From NCBI GenBank assembly GCA_030673955.1, contig DAOVBF010000011.1:1-11052 (forward strand): DNA of 11,052 bases, written 5' to 3'. This DNA is from Deltaproteobacteria bacterium (lineage in GTDB: Bacteria; Myxococcota_A; UBA9160; SZUA-336). The notes beneath the pieces were generated by a model. The model did not search any database. It saw only the letters and a program-made list of their open reading frames with translations, and was not told where the DNA came from. Within the stretch, counting starts at the first letter, position 1; the number at the start of each line of letters is the position of its first letter. Position numbers and translations under genes: made by a program. This document shows positions 6,144 through 11,052 of this stretch, piece by piece.

Positions 6144-7364
6144 ATGCACCGAATCCACGATTTCGCGGCCAAGCTGCGGCAACCCTCGCTTGTGCCGCAG
6201 CTCACTGCCTACGCCACGTGGCGCCGGGAGCTGGCGGCCGCCCGAGCCACCGACCGCCCGGATCCGCCTGCGCCGGCACCTGCGCCGATCTCGATCAATC
6301 TGGACCTGACGACCGCCTGTAATTACGCCTGCACCCATTGCATTGACTGGGACATCCTGAACACGCGGCACAAGTACCGCGATGAGGAGCTCCGAGACTC
6401 CATCCGGCTCCTGTCAGAGCAGGGCCTTCGGTCCGTCATCCTGATCGGGGGAGGCGAGCCGACCCTCTACCCGCGCTTTCCCTCCTTCGTGGGCTTCCTG
6501 AAGGAGCTCGGCTTGCAGGTCGCGATCGTCACGAACGGGAGCCGCGGAGCCGTGTTGGTCGAAGCCGCGGCGCACATGGACGAGCGGGACTGGATTCGGC
6601 TCTCGCTCGATTCGGGCAGCAACGAGCTGTTTATCGCCATGCACCGTCCAGCGAATCGCGGCCTCGATCTCGACGCCATCTGTGAGTGGGTTGCGAAGAT
6701 CAAAGAGGGGAACCCTCGCGTCCGAGTAGGCTTCTCCTATGTCATCGTTTGGGAGGGGGCCTCCCGGAATGGTGAGCGCATCTGCGAGAACATCCACGAG
6801 ATCGAGCTTGCCGCGGAGCGCGCGAAGCGCGCGGGGTTCGACTACATCGGCTACAAGCCTGTACTTGAACGCCGCGACGACGGCGCAGAGGTGATGGATG
6901 CCAACAAAGCTCAGGCGGATCTCGAAGTGGTTGTCGTTCGGATCCGGGCCGCAGTGGACCGCGCGAAGGAGCTCGCGGACGAGCGCTTCAATGTCTACGA
7001 GAGCATCAGCCTGCGCGTCTTAGAGGACGGGAACTGGCGCGAGTTCACGCGTCAGCCACGCACGTGTCACATGCAGGCGCTGCGTCAGGTGCTGACCCCG
7101 ATGGGTCTCTACAACTGCCCCGCGCACCGGGGGGTGCAGAAGGCCAGGATCGCCGGCCCAACCGCGTATAGCGATCGCGAATCGGCGAGGCAGACCGGGG
7201 AGAATCTGCTTCAGATCCTCGACCGCTTCGACGCGACCCATGAATGTCGCGACGTGACCTGCCTGTACAATCAGGTCAATTGGTGGCTCGACAAGATCAT
7301 CGGGGATCCGACCATCGACCTCGCGGCAGAGATCTCTGCCGAGCAGTTCGACTACTTCCTCTGA
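6144..7364 (+). CDS. Radical SAM protein with additional C-terminal cysteines
   Basis: The protein has 406 residues. After an N-terminal region of about 50 residues with a Pro-Ala linker, the radical SAM core begins: INLDLTTACNYACTHC carries the CX3CX2C cluster motif (C59, C63, C66), followed by ILIGGGEPTLYP (GGEP, SAM amino group) and VAIVTNGS. Near the C-terminus further cysteines occur at C308, C325 (YNCPAHRG), C368 and C373 (HECRDVTC). The spacing resembles SPASM/Twitch-like domains that hold auxiliary Fe-S clusters, but I cannot assign the subtype. The reaction is unknown: radical SAM enzymes of this build modify peptides, sugars or other small molecules. The ATG has only a distant GAAGGG (13 nt away). 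The stop is 4 bp before the heptosyltransferase gene, making this the first gene of a four-gene operon. Confidence 0.88.
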   Translation: MHRIHDFAAKLRQPSLVPQLTAYATWRRELAAARATDRPDPPAPAPAPISINLDLTTACNYACTHCIDWDILNTRHKYRDEELRDSIRLLSEQGLRSVILIGGGEPTLYPRFPSFVGFLKELGLQVAIVTNGSRGAVLVEAAAHMDERDWIRLSLDSGSNELFIAMHRPANRGLDLDAICEWVAKIKEGNPRVRVGFSYVIVWEGASRNGERICENIHEIELAAERAKRAGFDYIGYKPVLERRDDGAEVMDANKAQADLEVVVVRIRAAVDRAKELADERFNVYESISLRVLEDGNWREFTRQPRTCHMQALRQVLTPMGLYNCPAHRGVQKARIAGPTAYSDRESARQTGENLLQILDRFDATHECRDVTCLYNQVNWWLDKIIGDPTIDLAAEISAEQFDYFL

Positions 7365-7368
7365 CCCG

Positions 7369-8409
7369 ATGCCTGGAGCTCCCGATGCTCCGCGAAGGAT
7401 CTTCGTCCGCGCCCCCAACTGGGTCGGCGACGTCCTGATGGCGACCCCCGCGCTCCGCGCCTTGCGACTGGCGCACCCGGGGGCCCACATCGTGCTGGCA
7501 GGCCGTCCAGCCATCGCGGACCTGGTTCGCGGCTTGCCCTCTGTGGATCACTTCCTGTCCGACCCCGGGCGCGGGAGTCGGGCACTCATCGCTTACACGC
7601 AGCGGCTGCGCGAGAGCTGCTTCGACTGGGCCGTATTGTTCCCAGACTCGGTGCGGGCGGCGCTCGGTCCCTTTCTCGCGCGCATCCCGATCAGAGCCGG
7701 GTACGCCCGCGACGTGCTCCGTCGTGCTCTGATCACCCACGCCCTCGAGCCACCGAGGGTCAATGGGCGGCGGGTTCCGATCTCGATGGTCGAGCGTTAT
7801 CTGCGCATCACGCGCGCCCTCGGCTGCCGTGACGCCGGCATCCGCCTCGATCTCGTCGTCGACGCGGCGGCGCGCTCCCGACTGCAGAGCCGGCTACAGA
7901 AAGAGGGCGTCGGAGACGGTGAGGCAATCCTCGTGGTCACGCCCGGCGCAAGCTTCGGTGAAAGCAAGCTCTGGCCCGTTGAGCACTTCGCAAAAGCTTG
8001 TGATGAGCTGGTCTATCAGCGAGGCTTGCGGATCGTGTTGGCGCCGGGGCCTGGAGAGGAGGGGATCGCGCGCGAAGTCGCGGAGCGCATGCGGGCGCGG
8101 GCGGTCAATCTGACCGATCCCCCGACGACTCTGGCCGAGCTCGCAGCGCTCGTGGAGCGCGCGCGGCTCGTGCTCACCAACGACACCGGGCCGCGGCACG
8201 TCGCGGTCGCGCTCGAGCGTCCGGTCGTGTCACTCCTCGGCCCAACTAACCCGCGACATACCGACCACCTGCTCGAGCGCCAGCGAGTGCTTCGAGAGGC
8301 GGTAGACTGCAGCCCCTGCGGCCGGAAATTCTGTCCGATCGACCATCGCTGCATGACGCGACTGCGCCCTGAGCGAGTCGTGCGCGCCGCGCTGGAGCTC
8401 GTAGAGTGA
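7369..8409 (+). CDS. waaF: Glycosyltransferase family 9, ADP-heptose:LPS heptosyltransferase II-like
   Basis: The protein has 346 residues, the normal size for WaaF. The N-terminal domain begins IFVRAPNWVGDVLMATPALRALR (11-33), the classic heptosyltransferase start. The C-terminal GT-B domain has TPGASFGESKLWPVEHFA (191-208), LTNDTGPRHVAVAL (269-282) binding the nucleotide-sugar, and LLGPTNPRHT (289-298). The cysteine tail CSPCGRKFCP...HRCM (C314, C317, C322, C328) is characteristic of WaaF rather than WaaC. The enzyme transfers L-glycero-D-manno-heptose from ADP-heptose to the LPS inner core at the cytoplasmic face. No Shine-Dalgarno is evident; the ATG 4 bp after the previous stop suggests translational coupling. 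The next gene supplies a step in making the donor sugar. In this operon the acceptor could differ from LPS core. Confidence 0.9.
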   Translation: MPGAPDAPRRIFVRAPNWVGDVLMATPALRALRLAHPGAHIVLAGRPAIADLVRGLPSVDHFLSDPGRGSRALIAYTQRLRESCFDWAVLFPDSVRAALGPFLARIPIRAGYARDVLRRALITHALEPPRVNGRRVPISMVERYLRITRALGCRDAGIRLDLVVDAAARSRLQSRLQKEGVGDGEAILVVTPGASFGESKLWPVEHFAKACDELVYQRGLRIVLAPGPGEEGIAREVAERMRARAVNLTDPPTTLAELAALVERARLVLTNDTGPRHVAVALERPVVSLLGPTNPRHTDHLLERQRVLREAVDCSPCGRKFCPIDHRCMTRLRPERVVRAALELVE

Positions 8410-8876
8410 CGGCTCAGATCATCCTCAACTACCGCGAGCTCGCACCGATCCTCGAGCGGGAGCGCATGAGGGGGCGAACCATCGCCGTCGCCAACGGGTG
8501 CTTCGACCTGCTCCACGTGGGCCACGTGCGCCTGATCGCCGCTGCGCGCCGCGAAGCGGATGTACTTGTAGTCGCACTCAACGCCGACGAGAGTGTCCGC
8601 GCTCAGAAGGGAGCCGGCCGGCCTAGGATCCCGCTGCTTGAACGAGCGGAAATCGTCGCCGCCTTGGATGGCGTCCACTACGTGACTGGCTTCGCGGAGC
8701 CAACTGCCAACTCCTTGCTCGCCGCACTTCGGCCCGACGTCCAGATCAAAGGAACGGACTGGACGCCCGAGACCGTTCCGGAGCGCCAAACCGTATGTTC
8801 TTACGGTGGCCGCATCGCGATCTGCGGCGATCCGAAGGAGCACTCGAGTAACGCGTTGATTCGGAAATTGAGATGA
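8406..8876 (+). CDS. rfaE2: RfaE/HldE domain-II nucleotidyltransferase (D-glycero-beta-D-manno-heptose 1-phosphate adenylyltransferase-like)
   Basis: The protein has 156 residues, the size of a stand-alone RfaE domain II (HldC-like) without the sugar-kinase domain of HldE. VANGCFDLLHVGHVRLI contains the nucleotidyltransferase HxGH motif (H37-H40). ALNADESVRAQKG, RPRIPLLERAEIVAAL, LRPDVQIKGTDWTPETV and a C-terminal HSSNALIRKL all align with the family. It activates heptose-1-phosphate with a nucleotide, ATP in the classical pathway, giving the donor used by the upstream heptosyltransferase. The specificity for ATP and for the heptose is inferred from family. The GTG start overlaps the waaF stop as GTGA. 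The kinase, isomerase and phosphatase steps (HldA, GmhA, GmhB) are not in the window and must be encoded elsewhere if the pathway is complete. Confidence 0.9.
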   Translation: MTAQIILNYRELAPILERERMRGRTIAVANGCFDLLHVGHVRLIAAARREADVLVVALNADESVRAQKGAGRPRIPLLERAEIVAALDGVHYVTGFAEPTANSLLAALRPDVQIKGTDWTPETVPERQTVCSYGGRIAICGDPKEHSSNALIRKLR

Positions 8877-9457
8877 AGCACCTCCGCCCCCGCTCCCTGA
8901 AGAAGCGACTCCGGCCTCGCTTGCTTGCGGTCTACGCCCTTGCCCTGGCGCTGATCTGGCTGGCTCGCCCGACGCCATGGAGTCTGCTCATCGGTTGTGT
9001 CCCGGTTCTTGTGGGCGAGTGGCTGCGGATCTGGGCCACCGGTCATCTGCACAAGACTGACGAATTGACGGTGACTGGCGCCTACGCCTACCTCCGACAC
9101 CCCCTCTACGCCGGTACGCTCCTGATCGCGACGGGCTTTGCCATCATCGCGGCAAGCGCTCCGGCCTTGTTCATGTACGGCCTTCTTCTGCTCGGATACT
9201 TCGGATACTACATGCCGTACAAGGACCGCATCGAAGGCGCTCGACTGGAGTCACGCTACGGCGACGCCTACCGTCGCTATGCTGCAGCCGTGCCGCGCCT
9301 CGTCCCGCGTCTCCATCCGTACAGGCCGCTGGTTGACGGACCTGAGGAGCGCGCCACGTGGCGGAAGCTCCGCTTCGCCGACAACCACGAGCTCGGTACG
9401 GCCGTGGGCGTAGGGCTGGGACTGCTGGTCATGGTTGGGCGCTACCTGCTCTTGTGA
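8873..9457 (+). CDS. Integral-membrane methyltransferase, isoprenylcysteine carboxyl methyltransferase (ICMT)-like
   Basis: The protein has 194 residues. A basic N-terminus (KHLRPRSLKKRLRPR) precedes hydrophobic segments at about 17-31, 36-54, 80-95, 97-113 and 175-193. The family core is clear: VTGAYAYLRHPLYAGTLL (67-84), with the RHP motif at 75-77 that helps bind S-adenosylmethionine, and later YKDRIEGARLESRYGDAYRRYAAAVPRLVPR (116-146), whose E-x3-L-x4-G-x2-Y pattern is standard. The family methylates isoprenylcysteine in eukaryotes; bacterial members methylate lipids or unknown membrane substrates. ATG overlaps the preceding stop as ATGA, so it is translated with the nucleotidyltransferase. 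Being membrane-bound, it may act on a lipid-linked product of the operon. It is the last gene of the operon; the stretch after it is non-coding. Confidence 0.87.
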   Translation: MKHLRPRSLKKRLRPRLLAVYALALALIWLARPTPWSLLIGCVPVLVGEWLRIWATGHLHKTDELTVTGAYAYLRHPLYAGTLLIATGFAIIAASAPALFMYGLLLLGYFGYYMPYKDRIEGARLESRYGDAYRRYAAAVPRLVPRLHPYRPLVDGPEERATWRKLRFADNHELGTAVGVGLGLLVMVGRYLLL

Positions 9458-9550
9458 GCTGCGCGACCTCCGCGGCACCGAGCGGCTCGCGATCTTGCGG
9501 AGGTCTACGAGGAGGCAGGTCTTGAGCTCGCACCCTCGCCGCCTGGCGTG

Positions 9551-9619
9551 GTGTCGTATAGTGCCGTTTGGTGCCGTCACGAGTGCAGCTCTGTGCAGCC
9601 CTATGCAGGCCCTTGCAAG
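9551..9619 (+). repeat. Seven degenerate 10-bp-phased units
   Basis: TGTCGT at 9552, TGCCGT at 9562 and TGCCGT at 9572 are spaced exactly 10 bp. After a 2-bp shift TGCAG occurs at 9584, 9594 and 9604 and TGCAAG at 9614, again 10 bp apart. Four self-complementary TGCA cores therefore fall on the same face of the helix. It may be a decayed tandem repeat or a phased protein-binding array. Confidence 0.5.
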
Positions 9620-9662
9620 GCCGCAGACGCAAGCTCGCGTTATTCCTCGGGCTCATCGGTAT

Positions 9663-9682
9663 CTTCCGCTTCACGAGCCGCT
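9663..9682 (+). repeat. 20-nt exact repeat, copy 2
   Basis: Identical on the same strand to 3619-3638 in the DUF3047 gene. In the matching frame it reads IFRFTSR followed by TGA at 9682-9684, so a remnant of a DUF3047 paralogue's 3' end is possible. Upstream codons are not clearly similar. Confidence 0.6.
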
Positions 9683-9801
9683 GAGGCACCCCGCCCCCGC
9701 CGATCCGTGCCCCTAGGCGCCTGTGGTGGCAACGCCGGGAGTGGTGTAGCCTCTCGGTCGAAGCGCACTCCTGGTAGGTACAACGATCTAGGGCAGTTTT
9801 A

Positions 9802-9824
9802 CCTCTAGGCCACAAGCCTGGAGG
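9802..9824 (+). terminator. Strong stem-loop, terminator-like or leader structure
   Basis: CCTCTAGGC pairs with GCCTGGAGG over nine positions (one T-G wobble) around a 5-nt loop CACAA. It lies 345 nt after the methyltransferase stop and 167 nt before the RRM start. No T-run follows on the plus strand. It could end transcripts from the upstream operon or be the first element of the RRM leader. Confidence 0.4.
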
Positions 9825-9867
9825 CTCACCTCTCTCGTCCGTGGTTCCGATCAAGTCTGCCTTCTCT

Positions 9868-9931
9868 TCTCAGTCCCGAATGGCTGAGAGGGATGCATTT
9901 CGCTCGGGATCACGTCGTCGGATGGTCCGAC
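9868..9931 (+). promoter_or_regulatory. Structured leader of the RRM gene with competing or pseudoknotted stems
   Basis: TCTCAG (9868-9873) pairs with CTGAGA (9884-9889). The loop contains TCCCGA (9874-9879), which pairs perfectly with TCGGGA (9904-9909) outside the hairpin, so the two stems form an H-type pseudoknot or exclude each other. A third perfect dyad GTCGGA-TGG-TCCGAC spans 9917-9931. The RRM start is at 9991. Autoregulation through such a leader is inference from how small RNA-binding and cold-shock proteins are often controlled. Confidence 0.35.
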
Positions 9932-9990
9932 CCGGATTTCGGCAAGGGTCGCGTCTTGTGCATCGAGACAGGCGCGACGAGGAAATTCAA

Positions 9991-10284
9991 TTGGGCAAGA
10001 AAATCTACGTAGGGAACCTCCCGTTTACGGTCACTGAGGCCGATCTCAGGGGGCTGTTCGAGGAGCATGGAACGGTCGAGTCGGTCAACGTGATCGTCGA
10101 CCGGGACACGGGGCGCGCAAGAGGCTTTGCGTTTGTCGAGATGGAAGACCAAGCCGGCGCGGCTAAGGCCATGCAGGCCCTGGATGGCCAGGGCTTTGGC
10201 GGTCGGGATCTCAAGGTAAGTGAGGCGAAAGAGCGCGGCTCTGGCGGTGGCGGTGGCTACCGCGGTGGGAGGGATCGATACTAG
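9991..10284 (+). CDS. Small glycine-tailed RNA-recognition-motif (RRM) RNA-binding protein
   Basis: From a TTG start the protein has 97 residues, standard for bacterial single-RRM proteins. RNP2 is IYVGNL (5-10) and RNP1 is RGFAFVEM (44-51); the aromatic residues Y6, F46 and F48 that stack on RNA bases are present. The RRM fills residues 4-78. The tail (about 79-97, GSGGGGGYRGGRDRY) is glycine- and arginine-rich, as in cyanobacterial Rbp and plant GRP proteins. Such proteins bind single-stranded RNA and are often cold-induced. The frame is open upstream to a GTG at 9841, but TTG 9991 has GAGGA seven bases upstream, and relatives begin at GKKIYVGNL. A structured leader precedes it and a strong hairpin follows 20 nt after the stop, so it is probably a single-gene transcript. 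Confidence 0.9.
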   Translation: MGKKIYVGNLPFTVTEADLRGLFEEHGTVESVNVIVDRDTGRARGFAFVEMEDQAGAAKAMQALDGQGFGGRDLKVSEAKERGSGGGGGYRGGRDRY

Positions 10285-10304
10285 CAGCACGTCACCCTGT
10301 CGCT

Positions 10305-10345
10305 TGCCCGAGCGGAGGATGCGTGTCCAGCGCCTCCCTCGGGCA
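10305..10345 (+). terminator. Strong hairpin downstream of the RRM gene
   Basis: TGCCCGAG (10305-10312) pairs perfectly with CTCGGGCA (10338-10345), and GGAGG (10314-10318) with CCTCC (10333-10337), giving 13 bp with one bulged C and a 14-nt loop. It starts 21 nt after the stop codon. No T-run follows, so it may act with Rho or only protect the 3' end. Confidence 0.5.
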
Positions 10346-10483
10346 TTCGCAGGGCGGCTTTCCCGTCTCCTCTCCGCCGACACTCGGCCTGCCTCAATCA
10401 GCCGCACAGCTCTTTCGTGTCAAAGTTTTGTCAAGACCGACGGGCGAGAACTGAAGCGGCTTCCGCGCGCTCCGTGCCGAGCA

Positions 10484-10492
10484 TAGACTGGC
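10484..10492 (+). promoter_or_regulatory. Possible -10 region of the hemolysin III gene
   Basis: TAGACT (10484-10489) lies 30 bp before the ATG and shares the 9-mer TAGACTGGC with the region upstream of the radical SAM gene (6082-6090). The -35 candidate (TTCCGC, 10461) is poor. The rest of the 229-bp gap 10285-10513 shows only the hairpin above. Confidence 0.25.
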
Positions 10493-10513
10493 TGCGAGCA
10501 AGGAGACGACCCG

Positions 10514-11052
10514 ATGGCGACGGAAGACTGGGCGGACGCTCACGACGGCAAGCGTCTGAGGCTCGGCAAGATGCAGAACCCGGTCCGCGGGTTTCTCCAT
10601 GGCACGGCCGCGGTCGTCTCCGTCTTTGGGGCAGTCTTTCTTTGGCTACGCAACCCTGGAGACCTTTCCCGTCAAATAGCGCTGCTGATTTTCGGGCTCA
10701 GCCTCGTCGCACTTTACACGGTGAGCAGCCTCTACCACTCCGTGCCCTGGCGCAGGGTGTGGAAAGAACGGATGCAGCGGGCCGACTACTCGATGATCTA
10801 CGTCCTGGTCGCAGGAACTTACACCCCCCTCGCCTGCATCGTCCTGGATGGTTGGCTGCGTTGGGCGACGCTCGGCGTCGCCTGGGGCATTGCTCTTGTC
10901 GGAATCGGGCAGAAAGCTTTTCTGCCGAAGCTGGGAAACTGGTTCGGGATCACCATGCCGACCGCACAGGGCTGGCTCGCGCTGCCGCTGCTCGTGCCGC
11001 TGGCCGAGCGGCTTCCTGGGTCGGCGCTGTTACTCACCGGGCTCGGTGGGCT
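10514..11052 (+). CDS. Hemolysin III (YqfA/PAQR) family membrane protein, 3' end missing
   Basis: The first 179 codons are present and the frame runs off the window end. The ATG follows AAGGAGA at 10500-10506, seven bases away, an excellent ribosome site. After a charged N-terminus of about 22 residues, membrane helices appear at about 29-46, 55-72, 94-111, 117-132 and 152-164. Family motifs are clear: SSLYH at 71-75 (the S and H of the predicted metal site), QRADYSMIYVLVAGTYTP at 88-105 with the conserved D91, and the LLTGLGG segment at 173-179 that opens the next motif. The remaining helices and the HxxxH element would lie beyond the window. Proteins of this superfamily are seven-helix membrane proteins related to adiponectin receptors, with a proposed Zn-dependent hydrolase site; the hemolysin name is historical. 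Promoter evidence is weak. Confidence 0.9.
   Translation, partial: MATEDWADAHDGKRLRLGKMQNPVRGFLHGTAAVVSVFGAVFLWLRNPGDLSRQIALLIFGLSLVALYTVSSLYHSVPWRRVWKERMQRADYSMIYVLVAGTYTPLACIVLDGWLRWATLGVAWGIALVGIGQKAFLPKLGNWFGITMPTAQGWLALPLLVPLAERLPGSALLLTGLGG

Larger units (their letters stand above)
9458..9990. other. 533-bp stretch without a convincing gene; repeats and stem-loops
   Basis: Several frames stay open here, but none shows recognisable motifs, a good start with Shine-Dalgarno, or family-like sequence. It holds 10-bp-phased repeats (9551-9619), copy 2 of the 20-nt repeat (9663-9682), an inverted repeat CGGGAGTG/CACTCCTG at 9736-9743 and 9766-9773 (22-nt loop, one G-T pair), a strong stem-loop at 9802-9824 and a structured stretch before the RRM gene. 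A plus-strand frame just before 9684 reads RRRKLALFLGLIGIFRFTSR then stop, possibly the tail of a dead gene. The first half therefore looks like decayed sequence and the second like a long leader. No tRNA was recognised. Confidence 0.55.

Noticed and set aside
7297..7740. Minus-strand open frames across the start of the heptosyltransferase gene
   Set aside because: No motifs or ribosome site; antisense shadow of a well-supported gene.
9736..9773. Inverted repeat near 9736-9773 as part of a tRNA or attachment site
   Set aside because: No cloverleaf, T-arm or anticodon pattern could be built, and no integrase gene is present.
9435..9808. Open frames in the gap after the methyltransferase as a possible gene (including a YEEAGLEL-like Nudix echo)
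   Set aside because: No start with a ribosome site, no complete motif, and serine-, arginine- and proline-rich composition typical of untranslated GC-rich frames.
9841..9990. 50-residue N-terminal extension of the RRM protein from GTG 9841
   Set aside because: The extension has no domain character and overlaps the inverted repeats; TTG 9991 has a good Shine-Dalgarno and matches the usual family start.
1..11052. CRISPR array, insertion sequence or prophage
   Set aside because: No regularly spaced long repeats, transposase, integrase or terminal inverted repeats were found on either strand.

Overview
The window is GC-rich, densely coding bacterial DNA with strong G/C preference at third codon positions. 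A WaaF-type heptosyltransferase and a heptose-1-phosphate nucleotidyltransferase point to a Gram-negative, LPS-making organism. The DUF3047 protein, the FliB-like cysteine-rich protein and the small glycine-tailed RRM protein would suit a deltaproteobacterial-type lineage (Myxococcota, Desulfobacterota, Binatota or similar). That placement is inference; there is no rRNA or other marker here.

Layout. 1-650: the tail of an unidentified membrane protein followed by a lemA-family gene. 678-1949 (minus): a FliB/YkgJ-type cysteine-cluster protein converging on lemA. 1950-2172: a divergent control region with a good sigma70-like promoter whose -10 lies in a 15-nt dyad. 2173-2820: a YiiM-like MOSC protein. 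2918-3652: an exported DUF3047 protein. 3587-4216 (minus): a kinase-like N-lobe without a catalytic lobe, whose 3' end runs into the DUF3047 gene. 4302-6034: a two-gene unit, Nudix hydrolase and Gfo/Idh/MocA oxidoreductase, joined by a 4-nt overlap. 6144-9457: a tight four-gene operon of radical SAM enzyme, WaaF-like heptosyltransferase, RfaE/HldE domain-II nucleotidyltransferase and an integral-membrane ICMT-like methyltransferase, with a 4-bp gap and then two 4-nt overlaps. 9458-9990: about 530 bp without a convincing gene, holding 10-bp-phased repeats, a 20-nt exact repeat of the DUF3047 gene end, and several stem-loops leading into an RRM protein gene (9991-10284, TTG start). A strong hairpin follows that gene. 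10514 to the window end: the start of a hemolysin III/PAQR-family membrane protein.

How the genes may work together. The heptosyltransferase and heptose nucleotidyltransferase belong to the ADP-heptose route of LPS inner-core synthesis. Here they are translationally coupled to a radical SAM enzyme with a CX3CX2C cluster and extra C-terminal cysteines, and to a membrane methyltransferase; a Nudix hydrolase and a sugar-type dehydrogenase lie just upstream on the same strand. The six-gene neighbourhood (4302-9457) is the best candidate for an undescribed system, perhaps making and decorating a heptose-containing glycoconjugate or lipid. Substrates and product cannot be read from sequence. The second item worth attention is the structured, repeat-containing stretch before the RRM gene.
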